From positions 1 to 9,452 of the forward strand of contig CANBUA010000191.1 of assembly GCA_947372535.1 (NCBI GenBank): DNA of 9,452 nt. The letters are read 5' to 3'. The notes under the pieces are model-generated. The model was not told the DNA's origin. It worked only from the letters and a program-made list of their open reading frames with translations, and did not search any database. This DNA is from Burkholderiales bacterium (GTDB lineage Bacteria; Pseudomonadota; Gammaproteobacteria; Burkholderiales; Burkholderiaceae). The translations under genes and the position numbers were made by a program. The number at the start of each line of letters is the position of its first letter. Position 1 is the first letter of the stretch. Below, in pieces: positions 1 to 7,149 of the stretch.

Positions 1-166
1 GTTGTCCGCCCACATCCAGATCATGCATTTTGCGGGCCAGCCATGACAGCGGAGTGACCCCATGAGGGGGGTGTCGCTTGTGTGCAAGACATCGCGTTTG
101 TCCCGATTCTCATTGGTCCCCCCATGAATGCATGGGGTTGGTAAACCCCTTGCTGCACCGCAGCGA
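1..166. other. Left-edge region without a convincing gene; overlapping hairpins
   Basis: No open frame here resembles a known protein. All three plus-strand frames from the edge stop within the first 65 bases, so the tail of a plus-strand gene ending at the border cannot be excluded. The region lies just past the stop of the minus-strand ferredoxin gene. It contains perfect short hairpins: CCCCATG/CATGGGG at 120-126 and 131-137 (loop AATG), and GGGGTT/AACCCC at 134-139 and 144-149 (loop GGTA). The two share bases 134-137, so only one can form at a time. A weaker ACCCC/GGGGT pair lies at 57-61 and 68-72. None is followed by a run of T on either strand. Confidence 0.5.
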
Positions 167-829
167 TCAGCTTTGGTGCGTGCGACGCGCTCTGGCACGG
201 GCCAATGCCGCTTCAATCACCACGCGCTTTTGATCCAGCGCCACGGGGTCGGTGAGCTTGGACGCTTCTGCCAAATGCGCCAGCTTGTGTTCGGCCTTGG
301 CTTGCAGCCGTGTTGCTTGATCGGCTTTGGTGCGTTCAACGCGCAGCTGATGAAAGCCATATCGTTGCCCGGCTTGCTCCGCGTGAGCTTGTGGCCACGC
401 GGCCCATCCTGTCGGGGCAGGCTCGGCATGCACAGGCTCCAGCGAGATGCAGTCCACAGGGCAGACGGGGATGCACAGCTCGCAGCCGGTGCACTGGTCT
501 TCGACCACGGTGTGCATGTACTTGTTGATGCCGATGATGCTGTCGACCGGGCAGGCTTTGATACACAAGGTGCAGCCGATGCACCAGGCCTCGTCGATCA
601 CGGCCAGCATGCGCGGGCCTTCCTGGCCATGCGCGTCGCTCAAGGGTTCTGCTGGCAGGCCGGTTAACGCGGCCAGCCGACGAACGCCTTCTGCGCCACC
701 TGGCGGGCATTGGTTGATGCCCGCTTCGCCCATGGCAATCGCTTGCGCGTAACTCGCGCAATCAGGAAAGCCGCAGCGCGTGCATTGCGTCTGCGGCAGG
801 AGGGCGTTGATCTGTGTGGCGTCCAGCAT
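167..829 (-). CDS. rnfB: RnfB-type electron-transport ferredoxin protein (orphan, soluble form)
   Basis: This 220-residue protein carries three predicted [4Fe-4S] clusters. An N-terminal Fes-type domain has C16, C19, C24 and C41 (CTRCGFPDC, then NQCPPGG), the signature of RnfB and related proteins. Two bacterial-ferredoxin motifs follow: [12 protein letters not shown] (C83, C86, C89, C93) and [12 protein letters not shown] (C113, C116, C119, C123), with an extra C127. From about 135 to the end is a charged, Ala/Lys/Arg/Glu-rich tail, probably helical. Classical RnfB begins with a membrane helix. Here the Fes domain starts almost at once and no membrane segment is visible, so the protein is probably cytoplasmic. 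No rnfA, C, D, G or E lies nearby, so membership in a full Rnf complex is not supported. I chose the ATG at 829 because it puts the Fes domain at the usual place; a GTG at 865 is an in-frame alternative. Neither has a strong ribosome site. It lies 55 bp after phaZ on the same strand and may be co-transcribed. Its electron partner is unknown. Confidence 0.85.
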   Translation of the reverse strand: MLDATQINALLPQTQCTRCGFPDCASYAQAIAMGEAGINQCPPGGAEGVRRLAALTGLPAEPLSDAHGQEGPRMLAVIDEAWCIGCTLCIKACPVDSIIGINKYMHTVVEDQCTGCELCIPVCPVDCISLEPVHAEPAPTGWAAWPQAHAEQAGQRYGFHQLRVERTKADQATRLQAKAEHKLAHLAEASKLTDPVALDQKRVVIEAALARARARRTHQS

Positions 830-868
830 GATGGCGCCGCAGTGTACAAGCCTTGCTGGGCTCACACC

Positions 869-881
869 CGGGCAAGGCCCG
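869..881. other. Small hairpin between phaZ and the ferredoxin gene
   Basis: CGGGC (869-873) and GCCCG (877-881) form a 5-bp stem with a 3-nt loop just after the phaZ stop. There is no T run, so it is unlikely to be a full terminator, and read-through from phaZ is plausible. Confidence 0.3.
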
Positions 882-884
882 TCA

Positions 885-2141
885 TCACTTGTTGTTGGCC
901 AGGATGAACGCGCGGATCTCGGGGTACGACAGATCGCGCCAGCGACGGCCCGAGAAGATGCCGTAGTGACCGGCCCCGGCCACGTCGTAGTGCTTGTGGC
1001 GTGCCTTGGGGATGCCAGTGCACAGGTCGTGCGCAGCCTTGGTCTGGCCTGCGCCGGAGATATCGTCCAGCTCGCCTTCGACGGTCAGCAGGGCCGTGGT
1101 CTTGATGTCCTGCGGCTTGACCAGCTCTTCCTTGCCCTTGGGGTTGCGCACCTTCCAGGTGCCGTTGACCAGGGCAAACTCCTGGAACACGGTCTTGATC
1201 GTGTCCAGGTAGTACTCGGCGGGCATGTCCAGCACGGCGTTGTACTCGTCATAGAACTGGCGATGCGATTCGGCGCTGTCGTCATCGCCGCGCACCAGGT
1301 CCAGGAAGTAGTCGTAATGCGACTCGCGGTGGCGGTCCGGGTTCATGGCCACGAAACCGGTGTGCTGCAAGAAGCCCGGGTACACGCGGCGCGTGGCACC
1401 TGGGTAGTTGCTGGGCACACGGTAGATCACATTGTTCTCGAACCACTCGTAGCTCTTGTTCATGGCCAGGTTGTTCACGGCCGTCGGCGAGCGGCGGGCA
1501 TCGATCGGGCCGCCCATCATGGTCATGGTCAGAGGCGTGGTCTCGCCACGGCTGGCCATCAGCGAGACGGCGGCCAGCACGGGCACCGTGGGCTGGCAGA
1601 CCGAGATCACGTGCGTGTTCGGCCCCAACAGGCGGATGAAATCCTGCACGTAGTTGATGTAGTCATCCAGGTGGAAGGCGCCTGCATCCATGGGCACCAT
1701 GCGTGCATCGATCCAGTCGGTGATGTAGACCTTGTGGTCCTGCAGCAGGGTGCGCACGGTGTCGCGCAGCAAGGTGGAGTGGTGGCCCGACAGCGGCGCC
1801 ACGACCAGCACCGAAGGTTGGTCGCGCATCTTGTCGAGCAGCCGGCTCTCATCCGTGAAACGCTTGAAGCGCAGCAGTCGGCAGAAGGGCTTGGCCTCGA
1901 CCACTTGCTCCTGGATCACCACCTCGGTGCCATCGACGTCGACAGCGCGGATGTTGAACTCGGGCTTCTCATACTCCTTGGTCAGGCGATGCGCGAGGTC
2001 AAAACCGGCGGCCATGCGCTGGGCCTGCGGCAGGTGAGCCATCAACGACTGAGGATTGCTGTAGAGCTTGGCGGTGGCGCTGGCGAACTCCGAAAACGGA
2101 CTCAGCCACGCGCGGTTGGATTCGTAAAGTTGATAGAGCAT
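885..2141 (-). CDS. phaZ: Intracellular poly(3-hydroxybutyrate) depolymerase
   Basis: This 418-residue enzyme hydrolyses native intracellular PHB granules, releasing 3-hydroxybutyrate oligomers and monomer as carbon and reducing power. Length and sequence match the Ralstonia/Cupriavidus PhaZ1 type (about 419 residues). That family has an alpha/beta-hydrolase fold with a cysteine nucleophile in place of serine. Here the nucleophile is C182 in the context [10 protein letters not shown]. By alignment with the published Cys183/Asp355/His388 triad, the partners are D359 (in EGELDDISG) and H392 (in GAGHYG). There is no signal peptide, which fits an intracellular enzyme. The open frame runs upstream to 2669, but family N-termini begin MLYQLYE, so the ATG at 2141 is the start, with GAGG about a dozen bases upstream. 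The ferredoxin gene follows on the same strand. A PhaR-like palindrome sits 55 bp upstream. The tyrB terminator isolates phaZ from the gene before it, so it should have its own promoter. Confidence 0.95.
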   Translation of the reverse strand: MLYQLYESNRAWLSPFSEFASATAKLYSNPQSLMAHLPQAQRMAAGFDLAHRLTKEYEKPEFNIRAVDVDGTEVVIQEQVVEAKPFCRLLRFKRFTDESRLLDKMRDQPSVLVVAPLSGHHSTLLRDTVRTLLQDHKVYITDWIDARMVPMDAGAFHLDDYINYVQDFIRLLGPNTHVISVCQPTVPVLAAVSLMASRGETTPLTMTMMGGPIDARRSPTAVNNLAMNKSYEWFENNVIYRVPSNYPGATRRVYPGFLQHTGFVAMNPDRHRESHYDYFLDLVRGDDDSAESHRQFYDEYNAVLDMPAEYYLDTIKTVFQEFALVNGTWKVRNPKGKEELVKPQDIKTTALLTVEGELDDISGAGQTKAAHDLCTGIPKARHKHYDVAGAGHYGIFSGRRWRDLSYPEIRAFILANNK

Positions 2142-2195
2142 TTTTGAAGAGACCTCAGTTGGAATCCGACCATCGGAATGCACGACAACGGCACT

Positions 2196-2210
2196 TGTTG
2201 CGGTGCAGCA
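2196..2210. promoter_or_regulatory. Imperfect palindrome upstream of phaZ, PhaR-operator-like
   Basis: TGTTGC, then GGT, then GCAGCA, forms an imperfect dyad of the form TGYTGC-N3-GCARCA, centred about 62 bp upstream of the phaZ ATG. PhaR-type repressors of PHB granule genes are known to bind TGC/GCA-rich dyads, and the adjacent gene is a PHB depolymerase. On the minus strand the site overlaps TATGCT, a possible -10, where a bound protein could block transcription. No good -35 is visible. The operator assignment is an inference. Confidence 0.35.
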
Positions 2211-2297
2211 TAAAACCTTTTCGCGATCTTTGCATCGGGACATGTCAGGCAACCGAGGCAAAAACAGGGCTGTGGTGGTCTTATTCCCGGTCAGGCG

Positions 2298-2324
2298 AAA
2301 AAAAGACCCACGGACTGTGGGTCT
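2298..2324 (-). terminator. Rho-independent terminator of tyrB
   Basis: Read on the minus strand, AGACCCAC, a 5-nt loop and GTGGGTCT form a perfect 8-bp stem that runs directly into seven T residues. It lies 72 bases past the tyrB stop and separates tyrB from phaZ. Confidence 0.92.
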
Positions 2325-2358
2325 GCAGGTCTCATGGGCACGTCGTTCACGGACTGAC

Positions 2359-2379
2359 TGACCGGCAAAACGCCGGTCA
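2359..2379. other. Second stem-loop in the tyrB 3' untranslated region
   Basis: TGACCGGC and GCCGGTCA form a perfect 8-bp stem with a 5-nt loop (AAAAC on the plus strand), 17 bases past the tyrB stop and before the true terminator. It has no T tract. A role in protecting the mRNA 3' end is possible but unproven. Confidence 0.5.
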
Positions 2380-2395
2380 AGCCACCATGCGGGCC

Positions 2396-3595
2396 TTACA
2401 TCACGGCCTTGATGGCCTCGGCCACGGCCTTGAGGTTGCCGTTGTTGAGCGCCGCCACGCAGATGCGGCCCGAATCGACGCCATAGATGCCGAATTCCGA
2501 GCGCAGGCGCTGCATTTGCGGCGCGCTCAGGCCGGAGTAGCTGAACATGCCCTTCTGACGGGTGATGTAGCTCAGGTCGCCACTCACGCCAGCGGCGGTC
2601 AGCTCGGCCACCAGGGCGGTGCGCATCTGCTTGATGCGGTCGCGCATGCCGGCCAGTTCCTCTTCCCATTGCTGGCGCAGCTCGGGCGTGTTGAGCACCG
2701 TGGCCACCACTTGCGCGCCATGCGTGGGCGGGTTGGAGTAGTTGGTGCGGATCACGCGCTTGAGCTGGCTCAGCACGCGGCTGGCTTCCTCGGCCGACTC
2801 GCTGACGATGCTCAGGGCGCCCACACGCTCGCCATAGAGCGAGAAGCTCTTGGAGAAGCTGGTGGACACGAAGAAGCTCAGGCCCGAATCCAGGAATTTC
2901 AGGACCACCTTGCCGTCTTCGGCGATGCCTTCGCCAAAACCTTGGTAGGCCATGTCCAGGAAGGGCACCAGGCCGCCGGCCTTGGTGATGGCGATGATCT
3001 CATCCCATTGAGCGGGCGTCAGGTCGTAGCCGGTCGGGTTGTGGCAGCAGGCGTGAAGCACGATCACCGTGCCTGGCGCGGCGGCCTTGAGCGCAGCCAG
3101 CAGGCCTTCGACGTTGATGCCCTTGTTGGCGGCGTCGTAGTAGGGGTAGGTGCCCACGACAAAACCGGCTGATTCGAACAGCGCGCGGTGGTTCTCCCAG
3201 CTCGGGTCGGAAATCAAAACCTGTGCGTTGCCGTTGAGGCGCTTGAGGAAGTCGGCGCCCAGCTTGAGGCCACCCGTGCCGCCGATGGCTTGCGCCGTCG
3301 AGATGCGGCCGCCCTTGACAGCAGCGTGATCGGCCCCAAATACCAGGCCTTGAACTGCCTTGTCATAAGCGACGATGCCGTCGATGGGCAGGTAGCCGCG
3401 GGCCTTGGGGGCCTCCAGCATCTGCTTCTCGGCTGCGGCGACGCACTTGAGCAGAGGCAGCTTGCCCTGGTCGTCGGTGTAGACGCCCACGCCCAGGTTC
3501 ACCTTGGCGGGATTGGTGTCGGCGTTGAATTGTTCGTTCAGGCCCAGGATCGGGTCACGGGGGGCCATTTCAACGGCAGCGAAAAGCGAGGCCAT
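2396..3595 (-). CDS. tyrB: Aromatic/aspartate aminotransferase (class I, PLP-dependent)
   Basis: This 399-residue aminotransferase moves the amino group between aspartate or aromatic amino acids and 2-oxoglutarate, linking the TCA cycle with aspartate, tyrosine and phenylalanine metabolism. The start region (PRDPILGLNEQF) and length match E. coli AspC/TyrB. The PLP lysine is K249 in VSTSFSKSFSLYGERVG, which reads closer to TyrB than to AspC. D214 (PFLDMAYQGF) should hold the pyridine nitrogen. R283 (RTNYSNPP) and R377 (GRICVAALN) are the expected substrate carboxylate-binding arginines, equivalent to Arg292 and Arg386. With R283 present, dicarboxylic substrates should be accepted, so substrate preference cannot be settled here. 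The frame opens at 3652, but the ATG at 3595 matches family N-termini; GGAG lies 12 bases upstream. The gene is divergent from uvrB and ends in its own terminator. Confidence 0.93.
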   Translation of the reverse strand: MASLFAAVEMAPRDPILGLNEQFNADTNPAKVNLGVGVYTDDQGKLPLLKCVAAAEKQMLEAPKARGYLPIDGIVAYDKAVQGLVFGADHAAVKGGRISTAQAIGGTGGLKLGADFLKRLNGNAQVLISDPSWENHRALFESAGFVVGTYPYYDAANKGINVEGLLAALKAAAPGTVIVLHACCHNPTGYDLTPAQWDEIIAITKAGGLVPFLDMAYQGFGEGIAEDGKVVLKFLDSGLSFFVSTSFSKSFSLYGERVGALSIVSESAEEASRVLSQLKRVIRTNYSNPPTHGAQVVATVLNTPELRQQWEEELAGMRDRIKQMRTALVAELTAAGVSGDLSYITRQKGMFSYSGLSAPQMQRLRSEFGIYGVDSGRICVAALNNGNLKAVAEAIKAVM

Positions 3596-3712
3596 GATGC
3601 GAGGAGTCTCCGGTCGGTTGGCGGTCGGTTGAGATAAGCTGAAAACAATCACTGCCTGAAAGCCAGTTCGTGGCCAGCTTGGGCAAACCCTTTATTTTAT
3701 TCCTTATCGCCC
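3596..3712. promoter_or_regulatory. Divergent tyrB-uvrB intergenic region with 11-bp-phased direct repeat
   Basis: This 117-bp gap must hold promoters for both genes. CGGTCGGTTG occurs twice, at 3611-3620 and 3622-3631, with an 11-bp period (about one helical turn) on the tyrB side. An AT-rich patch at 3691-3707 lies just before the uvrB ATG, which has no clear ribosome site. No promoter hexamers are convincing, and I see no LexA-type CTG-N10-CAG box. Confidence 0.4.
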
Positions 3713-5851
<2,139 letters not shown>

Positions 5852-5863
<12 letters not shown>

Positions 5864-5886
5864 ACGGCGACCGTTCAGCGCTTGTT
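5852..5886. terminator. Perfect 16-bp inverted repeat overlapping the uvrB stop codon
   Basis: Arms 5852-5867 and 5871-5886 are perfectly complementary over 16 bp with a 3-nt CGA loop. The left arm contains the last three uvrB codons and the stop TGA (5861-5863). It sits between convergent genes, so it may stop transcription from both sides. No proper T tract follows on the plus strand; on the minus strand only a weak T-rich stretch follows. A Rho-assisted or mRNA-protecting role is equally possible. Confidence 0.6.
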
Positions 5887-5887
5887 C

Positions 5888-5911
5888 GGCGGGCCTTCGT
5901 GGTCCCGCCTT
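5888..5911. terminator. Second hairpin between uvrB and the convergent gene
   Basis: GGCGGG (5888-5893) pairs with CCCGCC (5904-5909). Two further C-G pairs lie inside after a single-base bulge, with a TTCGT loop. On the plus strand it is followed only by TTGT. Together with the preceding perfect inverted repeat it makes a compact barrier between the convergent genes. Confidence 0.45.
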
Positions 5912-5933
5912 GTAACAAGTCCAGCGCTGTCAG

Positions 5934-6170
5934 TCACTCTTCCAGGTGGCTGACCGAGCGGCCCAGCGCCAGGCCGGCGCGGGTGCAGGCCGCGACCAGC
6001 GCAAAGACCACGACTGCCGTCAGCCAGTTGGGGACGCCCGCGTCCATCAGGGGCGCGCCGACCAGGGTCAGGGAGAGCAGCAGGCCGAGCAGGAAGCCGG
6101 CGATCACGCCGGTCTTTTCCATCTCGATGCTGTTGGTGTTGTGGTGCAGACGATCAAACGCTTGTGCCAT
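5934..6170 (-). CDS. Small two-helix membrane protein of unknown function
   Basis: I do not recognise a family for this 78-residue protein. Residues 1-18 are polar (MAQAFDRLHH...). Two hydrophobic segments follow at about 20-40 (GVIAGFLLGLLLSLTLVGAP) and 48-68, joined by a short DAGVPN turn, with a short charged tail (SHLEE). It is probably an inner-membrane protein with both ends on the same side. The frame is open back to 6365, but the ATG at 6170 is preceded five bases upstream by a perfect GGAGG (6176-6180 on the plus strand), which decides the start. It converges with uvrB and is divergent from iscR. A striking palindrome at 6225-6256 lies 55 bp upstream and may control it. A link to Fe-S metabolism is not supported by anything but position. 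Confidence 0.75.
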   Translation of the reverse strand: MAQAFDRLHHNTNSIEMEKTGVIAGFLLGLLLSLTLVGAPLMDAGVPNWLTAVVVFALVAACTRAGLALGRSVSHLEE

Positions 6171-6224
6171 GGTGGCCTCCGTTGGCGTTGGTTGCGAAGT
6201 GCGTGCAGTATTGCCCAAAGTCCT

Positions 6225-6256
6225 AGGGTTTACACTAGTTTCTAAGTGTAAACCCT
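6225..6256. promoter_or_regulatory. 12-8-12 perfect palindrome, candidate operator
   Basis: AGGGTTTACACT (6225-6236) and AGTGTAAACCCT (6245-6256) are exact reverse complements separated by 8 bases. The core half-site is GTTTACAC. It lies about 55 bp upstream of the small membrane protein gene and about 100 bp upstream of the iscR -35. There is no T tract and no open frame around it, so a protein-binding operator is the likeliest reading. On the minus strand a GTGTAA/AATACT pair with 17-bp spacing would be a weak promoter overlapping the inner arm. The cognate regulator is unknown. Confidence 0.6.
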
Positions 6257-6290
6257 TCAAATGGGTGGTGTTGGTGGGGCGCCGTTGAAC

Positions 6291-6326
6291 GAGATTTGTT
6301 GCGTGGCGCCTACTTGGCCAAATCTC
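6291..6326. repeat. Inverted repeat upstream of the iscR promoter
   Basis: GAGATTTG (6291-6298) and CAAATCTC (6319-6326) are perfect 8-bp arms with a 20-bp spacer that itself contains GGCGCC. It ends about 30 bp upstream of the iscR -35. It could be an operator or a cruciform-prone site; nothing further can be said. Confidence 0.35.
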
Positions 6327-6353
6327 TTCAGACCCAATGGAAAACCCTTGACC

Positions 6354-6378
6354 TTGGTTGACCAAAGCAGTCGGACTC
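6354..6378 (+). promoter_or_regulatory. Type-1 IscR binding box, upstream copy
   Basis: GAC (6360-6362), a 7-base spacer CAAAGCA, then GTC (6370-6372) followed by GG, preceded by GTT. This fits the dyad of the E. coli type-1 IscR site, which binds [2Fe-2S]-IscR, with a few mismatches in the spacer and outer positions. It covers the -35 and part of the spacer of the iscR promoter. Confidence 0.6.
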
Positions 6379-6386
6379 TCTATAAT
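6358..6386 (+). promoter_or_regulatory. Sigma70-type promoter of iscR and the isc operon
   Basis: TTGACC (-35, 6358-6363) and TATAAT (-10, 6381-6386) are separated by exactly 17 bp, a near-consensus housekeeping promoter. A second TTGACC lies 10 bp further upstream at 6348-6353. Transcription should begin near 6393, giving a leader of about 110 bases before iscR. Both promoter elements are covered by IscR boxes, which predicts strong expression held down by holo-IscR. Confidence 0.88.
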
Positions 6387-6406
6387 TGACTAATTCACTC
6401 GGGATT
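6382..6406 (+). promoter_or_regulatory. Type-1 IscR binding box, downstream copy
   Basis: ATA, ATT, GAC (6388-6390), a spacer TAATTCA, then CTC and GGG fits the type-1 IscR consensus very well: one mismatch in the second half-site core and one in the flank. It overlaps the -10 and the predicted transcription start, so binding would block RNA polymerase. The centre lies 28 bp from that of the upstream box, close to the two-site arrangement known at E. coli iscR. Confidence 0.78.
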
Positions 6407-6504
6407 AGTCCCTCGGTTCGGTCCAGACACCCTGGATCGGCCACAGTCTGGTAAAAACCCTAGCCATCCATGGGGTTTTCTGACCTGAACAAGGAGAGAT
6501 CAAC
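6387..6504 (+). other. Structured 5' leader of iscR
   Basis: The leader can fold several ways. GGGA/TCCC pair at 6401-6404 and 6409-6412. CCAGAC (6423-6428) pairs with GTCTGG (6446-6451), in competition with TCCAG/CTGGA (6422-6426, 6432-6436). AAAACCC (6454-6460) pairs with GGGTTTT (6473-6479). The ribosome site GGAG (6493-6496) lies 8 bases before the ATG and outside these stems. No known riboswitch class is recognised. Confidence 0.4.
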
Positions 6505-7038
6505 ATGCGTTTGACCACCAAAGGCCGCTTCGCCGTCACGGCCATGATCGACTTGGCGCTGCGTGAGCACACTGGCCCCGTTGCCCTGGCTGCCATCAGC
6601 CAGCGCCAGCAGATTTCCTTGTCCTACCTGGAGCAGCTGTTCGGCAAGCTGCGACGCCATGAACTGGTGGAAAGCACCCGTGGCCCTGGCGGTGGTTATT
6701 CGCTGGGCCGCAAGGCCGAAGACATCACCGTGGCCGACATCATCGTGGCTGTCGATGAGCCCATCGACGCCACCGGTTGCGGCGGCAAGGAAAACTGCAT
6801 GGGCGAGGACGGCGGACGCTGCATGACCCATGACTTGTGGACCAGCCTGAACAACAAGATGATTGAATACCTCGACTCCATCAGCCTGAAAAAGTTGGTG
6901 GAAGACCAGATCGCCAAGGGCGTCTCGATTGAAGCGCAGCCCATCAAGCGCGCCATTTCGACCCAGCCCGTGGTCAAGCCCATCAAGATCACCGCGCCCA
7001 ACTCTGTCTTTGCCCTTGGTTCAATCCTGGCCAAATGA
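6505..7038 (+). CDS. iscR: Fe-S cluster-responsive transcriptional regulator IscR
   Basis: IscR is an Rrf2-family winged-helix regulator. With a [2Fe-2S] cluster it represses the isc operon; without one it acts on other promoters. The 177-residue protein opens with the typical MRLTTKGRFAVTAMIDLA. The helix-turn-helix and wing span about 1-80, including the recognition helix region SLSYLEQLFGKLR and the wing GPGGGYSLGR. Cluster ligands are C92, C98 and C106, with H109 as the fourth (CGGKENC then GGRCMTH). The second Cys loop is two residues longer than in E. coli IscR (CX7C against CX5C). The C-terminus runs about 15 residues beyond the E. coli protein. A good ribosome site (AAGGAGA) precedes the ATG. 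Two IscR boxes in its own promoter indicate autorepression. iscS follows after 111 bp. Confidence 0.97.
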   Translation: MRLTTKGRFAVTAMIDLALREHTGPVALAAISQRQQISLSYLEQLFGKLRRHELVESTRGPGGGYSLGRKAEDITVADIIVAVDEPIDATGCGGKENCMGEDGGRCMTHDLWTSLNNKMIEYLDSISLKKLVEDQIAKGVSIEAQPIKRAISTQPVVKPIKITAPNSVFALGSILAK

Positions 7039-7041
7039 GGA

Positions 7042-7062
7042 GAGGGGGGTGGCAAGCCCCTC
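7042..7062 (+). other. Stem-loop just after the iscR stop
   Basis: GAGGGG (7042-7047) pairs with CCCCTC (7057-7062) around a 9-nt loop, four bases after the iscR stop. No T tract follows. It could block 3'-to-5' decay of the iscR portion of the transcript. Confidence 0.45.
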
Positions 7063-7101
7063 AGTCAGCGGATAATTGAAGGTTTAGTAGTTGGCGAGCA
7101 G

Positions 7102-7128
7102 GGGCAACAGCTGGTTGTTGGCCCTTTT
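7102..7128 (+). terminator. Attenuator-like stem-loop between iscR and iscS
   Basis: GGG-CAACA (7102-7109, with a one-base bulge) pairs with TGTTG and CCC (7116-7124) around a GCTGGT loop, and is followed at once by TTTT (7125-7128). The form is that of a weak intrinsic terminator placed 21 bases before the iscS ATG. The short T run and the bulge suggest partial termination or transcript processing, not a full stop. Confidence 0.45.
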
Positions 7129-7149
7129 CGCATTGTTTGAGTCCCCATC

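Noticed and set aside
21..113. 30-codon minus-strand frame preceded by GGGGGG
   Set aside because: It is too short, without similarity that I recognise, and the G run is part of a hairpin region; there is not enough to call a gene.
780..2147. 455-residue plus-strand frame antisense to phaZ
   Set aside because: It mirrors phaZ codons, has no recognisable domain, and phaZ has its catalytic residues and family-length start and end.
2142..2669. N-terminal extension of phaZ back to 2669
   Set aside because: It would run through the tyrB terminator and the end of tyrB; family members start at MLYQLYE.
2144..3172. 342-residue plus-strand frame over tyrB
   Set aside because: It is a shadow of tyrB; it also reads straight through the tyrB terminator and lacks any domain.
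3596..3712. LexA (SOS) box for uvrB
   Set aside because: The nearest candidate is CTG-N9-CAG around 3653-3665, with the wrong spacing and no AT-rich core.
7071..7076. GATAAT as an internal promoter -10 for iscS
   Set aside because: No acceptable -35 lies 16-18 bp upstream (GGTGGC at the 17-bp position).
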